This document shows positions 1 through 7,386 of a stretch of DNA of 23,990 bases, piece after piece. The stretch is from the NCBI GenBank assembly GCA_025927795.1, contig JAICKT010000014.1, positions 1 through 23,990 of the forward strand. Reading direction: 5' to 3'. Numbering within the stretch: position 1 is the stretch's first letter; each line of letters opens with the position of its first letter. A program made the translations under genes and the position numbers. The notes beneath the pieces are model-generated. The model had not been told where the DNA came from and did no database searches. It was given only the letters and a program-made list of their open reading frames with translations. This stretch comes from Parafilimonas sp. Its GTDB lineage: Bacteria > Bacteroidota > Bacteroidia > Chitinophagales > Chitinophagaceae.

Positions 1-87
1 AAAACTTAATACAAGTATTTGAAGCAATAAAAGTTGTTTTATTTTTTTCATGTGATAATGATTTTAAAAGCTCAGTAAAAATTATTA

Positions 88-1245
88 TTAATTATTTAGC
101 TCATCAAGTTTAAAGCGCAAAATTTCAATCGCTTCTTTTTGCCTCGTAATAATTACATACATATATCCGTCATGAATCATTGTGTGCGGATAACCGTATT
201 CTCCGCCTTTCCACAAACCTTCTTTTTTTAAAGTATATGGTTCATCAGCGATGATATAATTTTTATTAAATGATTTCCCATCATCGCTCAGAGAAATCAC
301 CAGCGGCGTTCTCGCATAATGATGCAATGTATCCGGAATGCCAACATAATAAAATCTTTTATCGGGCAATCTTCCAAAATGAAATTTGCTGTCGTTGTCT
401 GTAAAATTTGTTTCTGTCGGAAAACTCCAATGAGTTCCGTTATCGTTGCTTTCAGTTAACCATAATTTTCCTTTCCATCCTGTGCCCGTAACACGCAGCA
501 ACATATGAATTATATTATCGTCGGTTTGATAAAACGAGCCTTCACACAATGGCGGCAAATTATTTTTTTCAGCAGGCGCATAAAACGTTGCAGGATTATC
601 TTCTTTATATAAACTGTCTGCATAAAAGCTGCTCATCTTCCATCCGCTCAATCCACGATAATCATCTGTATAAGGAAAAGTAAAATTGCCGCTGATGATT
701 AGTCTTCCATTCTTTATTTTTTCCGGACCGTGATTGGGATTTACAGAAATATGCATATCAATTGCGTTGCTCCAATGTTCTGCATCAATTGAAATTTTTG
801 CATATAAATGAGTGTTTGCTTTATAAGGAGAATATTCGCCAAAGTATGCAACCAGCGTATCATTGAATTGATGAAACCCTGCAGCCGTTAATACATTCAA
901 TGTATCATTTTTATAAATTGAGGGTTCGGCTAAAACATTCGGCTTACTCCATTGAAAAAAATCAGTTGATGTTGCAAATACAACACGCTGACCAGGTTTA
1001 TCTTCATCTTTTATTCCATCACTCCAAATAGCAATAAATTTATTTTTAAAATAAGTGATTGAAGCATGATGATTATAAAACCATGAAGTATCAGGCACAT
1101 AAATAAAACTGCGTTCAATATGCAAATGCCGAATATTTTTATCACCTGAATAATTATTTGTGATTTGGGCTGCTGAAGTAATTGAAATCGAACAACAAAA
1201 TATTACTGATATAAGATTGTTGTGAATTATTTTTAGTCGCATCAT
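88..1245 (-). CDS. Secreted Asp-box (sialidase-like/BNR) protein
   Basis: Probable exported glycosidase-like beta-propeller of the sialidase superfamily; the substrate is not known. Counting from the start chosen here, Asp-box-like motifs (S-x-D-x-G-x-x-W/F) lie near residues 93-99 (STDFFQW), 152-158 (SIDAEHW), 266-273 (SNDNGTHW) and 318-326 (SLSDDGKSF). A Glu followed by an Arg (CEGSFY, then LLRVT) around residues 235-251 resembles the Glu/Arg pair of BNR-type sialidases. A longer reading frame can start at 1278, but its first 11 residues are very hydrophobic; starting at the tandem ATGs at 1245/1242 gives a normal signal peptide (MRLKII..., ending near TSAAQ). It is divergent from the GH3 gene, which suggests joint use on a glycan. 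No classical FRIP motif is seen, so true sialidase activity is uncertain. Confidence 0.75.
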   Translation of the reverse strand: MMRLKIIHNNLISVIFCCSISITSAAQITNNYSGDKNIRHLHIERSFIYVPDTSWFYNHHASITYFKNKFIAIWSDGIKDEDKPGQRVVFATSTDFFQWSKPNVLAEPSIYKNDTLNVLTAAGFHQFNDTLVAYFGEYSPYKANTHLYAKISIDAEHWSNAIDMHISVNPNHGPEKIKNGRLIISGNFTFPYTDDYRGLSGWKMSSFYADSLYKEDNPATFYAPAEKNNLPPLCEGSFYQTDDNIIHMLLRVTGTGWKGKLWLTESNDNGTHWSFPTETNFTDNDSKFHFGRLPDKRFYYVGIPDTLHHYARTPLVISLSDDGKSFNKNYIIADEPYTLKKEGLWKGGEYGYPHTMIHDGYMYVIITRQKEAIEILRFKLDELNN

Positions 1246-1289
1246 TTTCAAAATAAACAAAAGCATGATTAATTTCAATCATCATTAAT

Positions 1290-1420
1290 GATAGGAGAAA
1301 TCTTTCAAATATCACGATAAAAAATTTCAGGAGATGTCTCGTTCCTCGACATGACGTGCGAAGAGGATGACTAAACACAACTGCGTTGAACGTCAATTTC
1401 TGACGATAGGAGAAATTTTT
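1290..1420. repeat. Direct repeats and palindrome in the divergent glycosidase spacer
   Basis: A 16-nt unit, gataggagaaat(c/t)ttt, appears at 1290-1305 and again at 1405-1420. Between them a short palindrome (ATGTC at about 1334, GACAT at about 1348) is followed by gacgtgcgaagagg. Read on the minus strand the composition resembles dispersed intergenic repeats I associate with Bacteroidota genomes (cgtcat...tcgag...gagac...tctcc). It lies between the sialidase-like and GH3 genes and has no convincing ORF. It is more likely a mobile or structural repeat than a regulator, but that is inference. Confidence 0.45.
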
Positions 1421-1495
1421 CGAACCGCAATACCTCGCCACGATATAAAAAAATTTTATTAGTGTTTGCAGGCATAAAGTTTTATATTTTCAACT

Positions 1496-4153
1496 ATGAA
1501 AAAAAATATTTTACTTTTTATTTCACTCATTTTATTTCAACAATTCATAAATGCACAGAAAAATCTTCCCTATAAAGATTCAACACTTTCAATTGATGAG
1601 CGTGTAAAAGATTTGCTTTCGCGCATGACGCCCGAAGAAAAGTTCTGGCAGTGTTTTATGATTCCCGGCGATCTTGATAACCGAACAGACAGCATGTATA
1701 AAAATGGAATTTTTGGTTTGCAGGTAAGTGCTTCTACCAAAGGCGATGCAGGCGGACAAATGCTGAATTACAATACAAAAGAAAATGCCCTGGTAGTTGT
1801 AAAAAAAATAAATTCTATTCAGCATTTTTTTGTTGAACAAACAAGATTAGGAATTCCCATTATTCCGTTTGATGAAGCGTTACACGGGTTAGTGCGTGGC
1901 GGCGCAACGGTTTATCCGCAGGCAATTGCGCTGGCTGCTACATTTGATACAGCACTCATGCACACAGTTGCCAACTCAATTGCAAACGAAACAAAGGCAA
2001 GAGGCATTCGTGATATTCTTTCGCCCGTAATAAATATTGCCAGCGATGTGCGTTGGGGCAGAACAGAAGAAACGTATGGTGAAGATCCATTTCTTACATC
2101 GGCAATGGTTGTATCTTTCGTGAGTGCATTTGAAAATAAAGGCATCATTACTACGCCAAAACATTTTATTGCAAACGTGGGTGACGGCGGCAGAGATAGT
2201 TACCCGATTAGTTTTAACGAAAGAATTTTAGATGAGATTTATTTCCCGCCGTTTGAAGCTGCATTTAAGTTGGGTGGCTCGCGTTCTGTGATGACAGCAT
2301 ATAATTCTTTGAATGGCACTTCCTGTTCATCAAACAGTTGGTTGCTTGAAAAAAAATTAAAGCATGACTGGAATTTTAAGGGCTTTGCTATTTCTGATGC
2401 AAATGCTGTTGGCGGTGACATTGTTTTATTACATACTGCAAAAAATTATGCTGATGCAGGCATGAATGCAATCAACGGCGGTTTGGATGTGATTTTTCAA
2501 ACAGATTACCGTCATTCGAAACTTTTTATGCCGCATTTTTTAGATGGTATGATTGATACAAACAGAATTAATGATGCAGTTTCGAGAGTATTAAAAGCAA
2601 AATTTGAGCTGGGTTTGTTTGAAAATCCTTACACTTCCGAAGAAGAAACAAAACAATTAATAAATGATTCGCTGCAAAAAGCAATTGCAAAGCAGGCTGC
2701 ACTGGAATCAATTGTTTTATTAAAAAATGATAAGCAAATTCTTCCTTTAAAAAATATTCATTCCATTGCAGTAATTGGCGAAGATGCAGTGGCAGCAAGG
2801 CTTGGCGGCTATAGTGGCCCGGGGGTTAATAAAACAAATATTCTTGATGGCATTAAGCAAAGAGCAGGCAATAACATAAAAATTTTATATGCTGAGGGTG
2901 CAGATGTTTTTAGTAACGACTGGAAAATTGTTCCTGCAAAATATTTAAGCAGTGATAATGCTAAAGGATTGAAAGCTGAATATTTCAGCAACATTACATT
3001 AAGCGGCAATGCAAATGTTACGCGCATTGATACATCTATAAATTTTCAGTGGACATTATCTTCGCCCGATAGAAAAATTCCGCTTGATTTTTATTCCGCA
3101 AGATGGACAGGCAACATTTATTCGCCAAAAACAGGCACATTTAAAATTGGATTAGATGGTGATGATGGTTTTCGTTTATACATCAACAATAAATTAATAA
3201 TTGACAACTGGCAAAAACAAACGTACAGTACAAAACTTGCGGATTATTATTTTGAAAAAGATAAAAGCTACAGTATTCGCATTGAATTTTTTGAACCGAA
3301 TGGAAATGCGCATTTAAAATTGATTTGGAATATTGATGTTGAAAATAACTGGCAACAAAAAATTAATGAAGCTGTTGCCGCAGTAAAAAAATCAGATATG
3401 GCAATTGTTACCGTTGGCATACATGAAGGTGAATTCCAGGACAGAGCAATGTTATCATTACCTGGTCATCAGGAAGAATTAATAAAAGCAGTTGGTACAA
3501 CGCATAAACCTGTTGTTGTTTTATTGGTTGGTGGCAGTGCAATTACTATGAGTAACTGGCTTGATTCAATTCATGCGGTACTTGATGTTTGGTATCCGGG
3601 CGAACAGGGTGGCAATGCGGTTGCAGATATTTTATTTGGCGATTATAATCCTGCAGGTCGCTTGCCTGTTACGTTTCCAATTAATGAAGCACAATTGCCA
3701 TTAGTGTATAATCATAAGCCAACAGGTCGCGGAGATGATTATTATAATCTTAGTGGCTTGCCGTTATTTCCTTTTGGTTTTGGTTTGAGTTATACAACCT
3801 TTGAATACAGTAATCTTCAACTTGAAAAAAATAACATCAATAAAACTGATTCAGTAAAAGTTTCATGCATAGTAAAAAATACGGGCGACGTTGCCGGTGA
3901 TGAAGTAGTACAATTATATATTCATGATGTGCTGGCTTCGGTTTCGCAACCAATAATGCAGCTAAAAGGTTTTCAGCGCATACATTTAAATGCCGGTGAA
4001 TCGAAAGAAATTTCATTCATGATTACGCCGCAAATGTTAAGCATGTTGAATAAAGATTTAAACAGTGTTGTTGAGCCCGGCGATTTCAGAATTATGATTG
4101 GTGCATCATCAAGAGATATACGATTAAAAGAAACGCTGTCGGTAAAAGAATAA
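1496..4153 (+). CDS. Secreted glycoside hydrolase family 3 with inserted PA14 domain (beta-glucosidase/xylosidase type)
   Basis: Periplasmic or secreted enzyme removing terminal beta-linked sugars from oligosaccharides. A signal peptide covers residues 1-20 (cut before QKNLPY). The GH3 (beta/alpha)8 domain follows, with catalytic nucleophile Asp301 in GFAISDAN. The second GH3 domain begins near residue 395 and is interrupted by a PA14 domain at about 490-612 (GLKAEYFSN to LKLIWNID, with GDDGFRLYINN inside). It then resumes with GEFQDRAMLSLPG near 645, and a fibronectin-III-like end occupies about 780-880. At 885 residues it matches PA14-containing GH3 enzymes of Bacteroidota. The PA14 insert is thought to shape the active-site rim and bind sugars. 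A weak -7-like box (TATATTTT, 1483-1490) sits just before the start. Whether it is a glucosidase or xylosidase cannot be told from sequence alone. Confidence 0.93.
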   Translation: MKKNILLFISLILFQQFINAQKNLPYKDSTLSIDERVKDLLSRMTPEEKFWQCFMIPGDLDNRTDSMYKNGIFGLQVSASTKGDAGGQMLNYNTKENALVVVKKINSIQHFFVEQTRLGIPIIPFDEALHGLVRGGATVYPQAIALAATFDTALMHTVANSIANETKARGIRDILSPVINIASDVRWGRTEETYGEDPFLTSAMVVSFVSAFENKGIITTPKHFIANVGDGGRDSYPISFNERILDEIYFPPFEAAFKLGGSRSVMTAYNSLNGTSCSSNSWLLEKKLKHDWNFKGFAISDANAVGGDIVLLHTAKNYADAGMNAINGGLDVIFQTDYRHSKLFMPHFLDGMIDTNRINDAVSRVLKAKFELGLFENPYTSEEETKQLINDSLQKAIAKQAALESIVLLKNDKQILPLKNIHSIAVIGEDAVAARLGGYSGPGVNKTNILDGIKQRAGNNIKILYAEGADVFSNDWKIVPAKYLSSDNAKGLKAEYFSNITLSGNANVTRIDTSINFQWTLSSPDRKIPLDFYSARWTGNIYSPKTGTFKIGLDGDDGFRLYINNKLIIDNWQKQTYSTKLADYYFEKDKSYSIRIEFFEPNGNAHLKLIWNIDVENNWQQKINEAVAAVKKSDMAIVTVGIHEGEFQDRAMLSLPGHQEELIKAVGTTHKPVVVLLVGGSAITMSNWLDSIHAVLDVWYPGEQGGNAVADILFGDYNPAGRLPVTFPINEAQLPLVYNHKPTGRGDDYYNLSGLPLFPFGFGLSYTTFEYSNLQLEKNNINKTDSVKVSCIVKNTGDVAGDEVVQLYIHDVLASVSQPIMQLKGFQRIHLNAGESKEISFMITPQMLSMLNKDLNSVVEPGDFRIMIGASSRDIRLKETLSVKE

Positions 4154-4188
4154 GACCTCACCTAAATCCTCTCCAAAGGAGAGGACTT
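4154..4188. repeat. Dispersed hairpin repeat, copy 1 (may terminate the GH3 transcript)
   Basis: Begins directly after the GH3 stop codon. A conserved-looking flank (cctcacctaaa) leads into a perfect 8-bp stem, TCCTCTCC (4167-4174) with GGAGAGGA (4178-4185), and an AAA loop, followed by cttttctct. The same arrangement recurs at 5436 and 22899 and, inverted, at 5516. The stem plus T-rich tail could act as a terminator here. Confidence 0.7.
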
Positions 4189-4242
4189 TTCTCTGTGTAA
4201 CCTGACAATTATTTTACTGCCTTTCTTTTTAAGAATATGCAT

Positions 4243-5412
4243 TTACACTTCAATCAAATCTGTTTCCTTAATTATTTTATTCAGTGCGTCATACAATTTA
4301 TCCAAATCACTTTGTTCATTAAAAGCATTGATAGAATAACGTAAAAAGATTTTATCATCCTGCCTGCTTACCGGAATTTCAATTTTATATTTTTCAAATA
4401 ACAAGCGCTGTAATTTTTCAGGTGCTGATGTTTTTATTTGCATGCTGCACATCTGTCCTAAAAATTCATCTGAAATTGGCGCTAATGGTTGTGTTTTTAA
4501 TAAATCGCAAAAACGCTGATAATTTGAATGTGCAATTTGCCTGCATTGTTTTGCAACTTCTTTCCAGTTATTTTCTTTAAAAAATTCTATTGCTTTCGGA
4601 ACTGTAAGAAATGCAGAAAAATCTCTTGTTCCCTGCATTTGATTATAATCTATAAACTGTGAATTTGAAGGCATTGCTGCTTCGTAACCCCAGCTAATTA
4701 ATAACGGGTCGAACAAATGCTGATGTTCTTTCTTCACATACAAAAATGAACATCCTTTTGGTGTGCACATCCATTTATGACAAGCACCTGTGTAAACATC
4801 TGCATCTAATTCTGAAATGTTTAAATCAATATGACCCGGAACATGCGCACCATCAACAATGGTAAATAATCTTTTTGCTTTTGCTTCGGCAACAATTTCT
4901 TTTACAGGAAATATTAATGCGGTTGTACTTGTTATGTGGCTGATAAAAACCGCTTTTGTTTTTGCTGTTAATCCTTTAAAAAAATCTTCAACAAATTTTT
5001 CTTTTGATATAAGCGGAAGTGTTATGGATTGTCGTACATATTTTGCATTTGCCTTTTTGCAATAATAATTCCATGTTCTGTCCATTGCACCGTATTCAAC
5101 ATTCGTGCTGAGTACTTCATCACCTACATTCAGCTTAAAACTTTTTGCAATAATATTTATTGCGTATGTTGGATTCATTGTGTACACTAAATCATCCGCA
5201 TCGCAACCAACATAATTTGCAAGTGCTTCTCTTGATTTCTTCAAATTCGCGGGTCCATTAAACGCAATGAATTGTACAGATTCTCTTTCCAATTCAAGTT
5301 GTAATCGCTGATATTCTTCAAACACAGGTTTTGAACAAGCGCCAAATGAACCAAAATTTAAAAATGTTATTTCGGGATCTATTAAAAATTGAGATTTTAG
5401 ATTGTTTTGCAT
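4243..5412 (-). CDS. Class V PLP-dependent aminotransferase (isopenicillin-N epimerase-like)
   Basis: Fold-type I PLP enzyme of the class V aminotransferase/CefD-like group, presumably cytoplasmic; its amino-acid substrate is unknown. The start MQNNLKSQFLI then FLNFGSFGA is the usual opening of this family. Asp187 in VDGAHVPGH should contact the PLP ring nitrogen, and Lys213 in GACHKWMCTPKG is the expected Schiff-base lysine. At 389 residues it is full length. CefD-like names in databases rarely mean penicillin chemistry; many members are cysteine desulfurase-like or act on unknown amino acids. It stands alone, divergent from carB, and a strong promoter match lies immediately upstream of its ATG. 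Confidence 0.88.
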   Translation of the reverse strand: MQNNLKSQFLIDPEITFLNFGSFGACSKPVFEEYQRLQLELERESVQFIAFNGPANLKKSREALANYVGCDADDLVYTMNPTYAINIIAKSFKLNVGDEVLSTNVEYGAMDRTWNYYCKKANAKYVRQSITLPLISKEKFVEDFFKGLTAKTKAVFISHITSTTALIFPVKEIVAEAKAKRLFTIVDGAHVPGHIDLNISELDADVYTGACHKWMCTPKGCSFLYVKKEHQHLFDPLLISWGYEAAMPSNSQFIDYNQMQGTRDFSAFLTVPKAIEFFKENNWKEVAKQCRQIAHSNYQRFCDLLKTQPLAPISDEFLGQMCSMQIKTSAPEKLQRLLFEKYKIEIPVSRQDDKIFLRYSINAFNEQSDLDKLYDALNKIIKETDLIEV

Positions 5413-5416
5413 GGTT

Positions 5417-5448
5417 CAAAAATAAATAACAATTAGACCTCATCCCAA
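5417..5448 (-). promoter_or_regulatory. Bacteroidota-type promoter of the aminotransferase gene
   Basis: On the minus strand TTG (5446-5448) is followed after 21 nt by TATTTTTG (5417-5424), a full match to the -7 consensus TAnnTTTG. The box ends 4 nt before the ATG at 5412, so transcription should start at or very near the start codon, implying a leaderless mRNA. The -33 triplet falls inside a dispersed hairpin repeat. Confidence 0.55.
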
Positions 5449-5473
5449 CCCTTCTCCAAAGGAGAAGGGCAAG
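5436..5473. repeat. Dispersed hairpin repeat, copy 2
   Basis: Same plan as the copy after the GH3 gene: gacctcatcccaa, then a 9-bp perfect stem CCCTTCTCC (5449-5457) with GGAGAAGGG (5461-5469) around an AAA loop, ending gcaag. The stem sequence differs from copy 1 by compensating changes on both arms, which points to selection on pairing or to gene conversion. It lies in the divergent spacer next to the aminotransferase promoter. Confidence 0.7.
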
Positions 5474-5515
5474 AAGCCGTTGCATAAATATTAAGTTTTA
5501 AAACTTCAGCGTCTA

Positions 5516-5548
5516 AAGTCCTCTACTTTTAGAGGATTTAGGTGAGGT
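5516..5548. repeat. Dispersed hairpin repeat, copy 3 (inverted)
   Basis: Reverse orientation relative to copies 1, 2 and 4: aagtcctct, a 6-nt loop, then agaggatttaggtgagg. The stem is TCCTCT (5519-5524) with AGAGGA (5531-5536); the AAA loop is replaced by acttttt-like sequence, so this copy is degenerate. With copy 2 it makes an inverted pair flanking about 40 nt that includes the perfect 14-nt palindrome aagttttaaaactt (near 5492-5505). Confidence 0.6.
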
Positions 5549-5593
5549 TGCTGATTGTGTAAAAACTTTAACACGCAAATTCTCACATCCATT

Positions 5594-5601
5594 TACATTT
5601 G
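5594..5601 (+). promoter_or_regulatory. -7 box of the carB promoter
   Basis: TACATTTG matches the Bacteroidota -7 consensus TAnnTTTG exactly and lies 16 nt before the carB ATG. A -33 TTTG is not clear; the nearest candidate is a TTTA about 23 nt upstream. Its presence supports carB being transcribed as an intact short gene. Confidence 0.5.
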
Positions 5602-5617
5602 CACAATTTGAAACATC

Positions 5618-7264
5618 ATGCCTAAAGACAATTCCATTCATTCAGTTTTAATTATTGGCTCCGGTCCAATTATTATCGGACAGGCTTGTGAGTTTGATTA
5701 TAGTGGCTCGCAAGCTGCACGAAGCATTCGCGAAGAAGGAATAAAAGTTATTCTTATCAACAGCAACCCGGCAACCATTATGACCGACCCAATGATGGCT
5801 GATAAAGTTTACCTCTTGCCATTAACGGTTGAAAGTATTGAACAAATTTTAGAAGAAAATAAAATTGATGCAGTGCTGCCAACAATGGGTGGACAAACTG
5901 CATTGAATCTTTGCATTGAAGCTGATGAATTAGGCGTTTGGGAAAAATATAATGTACGACTGATTGGTGTTGATATTGCTGCAATTAAAGTTGCTGAAGA
6001 CAGAGAAAAATTCAGGCGATTAATGCTCGATATTGATATTAAAGTTGCACCAAGCCGCGTTGCCAATAGCTGGCTTGAAGGAAAAGAATTTGCGCAGGAA
6101 ATTGGCTTTCCATTAGTGATTCGTCCTTCATTCACATTGGGTGGAACCGGTGGTGGTTTTGTGCATGATAAATCTGAATTAGATGAAGCTCTGCAACGTG
6201 GCTTACAAGCATCACCGATTCATGAAGTACTGGTTGAAAAAGCAGTTTTAGGTTGGAAAGAATTTGAGCTTGAGTTACTGCGTGATAAAAACGATAATGT
6301 GGTTATCATTTGCACAGTTGAAAATATGGACCCGATGGGCATTCATACCGGTGATTCAATAACTGTTGCACCAGCAATGACATTGAGTGATACAGCTTTT
6401 CAGGATATGCGTAACAAGGCAATTAAAATGATGCGCAGCCTCGGAAATTTTGCGGGTGGTTGCAATGTTCAGTTTGCACTTAATCCTGAAACAGAAGAAA
6501 TAATTGCAGTTGAAATTAATCCGCGTGTTAGCCGTTCATCTGCATTGGCATCAAAGGCAACTGGTTATCCCATTGCAAAAATTGCTGCAAAGCTTGCGAT
6601 TGGTTATACGCTGGATGAATTAAAAAATCAAATTACAAAAACTACTTCTGCTTATTTTGAACCTGCATTAGATTATGTAATTGTAAAAATGCCCCGCTGG
6701 AATTTTGATAAGTTCAAAGGTGCAAATGATACGCTTGGTTTACAAATGAAAAGTGTTGGTGAAGTAATGGCAATCGGCAGAAGTTTTAATGAAGCGATAC
6801 AAAAAGCTTGTCAGAGTTTGGAGAATGAAGCCGTTGGTTTGGGTTATTATGGAAAGAGTTTAATGAAGAGTGATGAACTGATTGAATATATTAAAACGCC
6901 TAAGTGGGATCGTATCTTTCGCATTAAAGATGCATTGATGCAGGGCGTTAGAGTAAAAACAATAGTGGAGGCTACATTTATAGACCGATGGTTTATCTAT
7001 CAAATTCAGGAGATTGTTAGAATTGAAAAAGAACTTGCACAACATACATTAGAAAGTTTGCCGGAAGAATTATTAAAAGAAGCCAAGCATAATGGTTTTA
7101 GTGATGAACAGATTGCTCGCATATTAAGAAACCGTTGCACGGATGAACAAGTGTATGAAAAAAGAAAAGCACTTGGCATTACCCGCATTTACAAAATGGT
7201 TGATACCTGCAGCGCAGAGTTTGAAGCCAAGACACCATATTTTTATAGCAGCTTCGAAGGATGA
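5618..7264 (+). CDS. carB: Carbamoyl-phosphate synthase large chain, N-terminal half only
   Basis: The large chain of carbamoyl-phosphate synthase makes carbamoyl phosphate for arginine and pyrimidine synthesis. This gene encodes only the first half: pre-ATP-grasp GSGPIIIGQACEFDYSG (residues 14-30), first ATP-grasp with RPSFTLGGTGGG (169-180), ENMDPMGIHTGDS (235-247) and EINPRVSRSSAL (299-310), then the helical oligomerisation domain to residue 548. This half carries the carboxyphosphate step. Usual CarB is about 940-1075 residues; the second ATP-grasp (carbamate phosphorylation) and the MGS-like regulatory domain are absent. Translation ends cleanly after YFYSSFEG, at the point where full-length proteins enter the second half, and no trace of that half follows. 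Motifs look intact. Either a naturally split carB, as known in Methanocaldococcus and Aquifex, or a truncated gene; carA is not nearby. Confidence 0.88.
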   Translation: MPKDNSIHSVLIIGSGPIIIGQACEFDYSGSQAARSIREEGIKVILINSNPATIMTDPMMADKVYLLPLTVESIEQILEENKIDAVLPTMGGQTALNLCIEADELGVWEKYNVRLIGVDIAAIKVAEDREKFRRLMLDIDIKVAPSRVANSWLEGKEFAQEIGFPLVIRPSFTLGGTGGGFVHDKSELDEALQRGLQASPIHEVLVEKAVLGWKEFELELLRDKNDNVVIICTVENMDPMGIHTGDSITVAPAMTLSDTAFQDMRNKAIKMMRSLGNFAGGCNVQFALNPETEEIIAVEINPRVSRSSALASKATGYPIAKIAAKLAIGYTLDELKNQITKTTSAYFEPALDYVIVKMPRWNFDKFKGANDTLGLQMKSVGEVMAIGRSFNEAIQKACQSLENEAVGLGYYGKSLMKSDELIEYIKTPKWDRIFRIKDALMQGVRVKTIVEATFIDRWFIYQIQEIVRIEKELAQHTLESLPEELLKEAKHNGFSDEQIARILRNRCTDEQVYEKRKALGITRIYKMVDTCSAEFEAKTPYFYSSFEG

Positions 7265-7346
7265 TTTCACGCAAAGGAGAAAAGTTTGCAAAGCATGAAA
7301 CAAAGAGATTAGCGTCTTTGCACTTCTTATAATCTTTGCGTGAAAT
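7264..7346. repeat. Long nested inverted repeat after carB
   Basis: ATTTCACGCAAAG (7264-7276) pairs perfectly over 13 bp with CTTTGCGTGAAAT (7334-7346). Inside, GCAAAG (7288-7293) pairs with CTTTGC (7316-7321). The left arm starts on the last base of the carB stop codon. There is no T-run, so it is not a standard Rho-independent terminator. 'Cacgcaaag' units are a recurrent intergenic motif in this phylum as far as I know. It could protect the mRNA 3' end or be a repeat that landed at the truncation point. Confidence 0.7.
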
Positions 7347-7368
7347 ACTTTTTACTCCCTTAATTTTA
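7335..7368 (+). promoter_or_regulatory. Tentative promoter of the MFS gene
   Basis: TTTG (7335-7338) is followed after 22 nt by TAATTTTA (7361-7368), matching the -7 consensus except for the last base. The -33 element is inside the right arm of the inverted repeat. In AT-rich DNA such matches arise by chance, so confidence is low. Confidence 0.3.
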
Positions 7369-7386
7369 TCTTCTTAAAATCAATAC

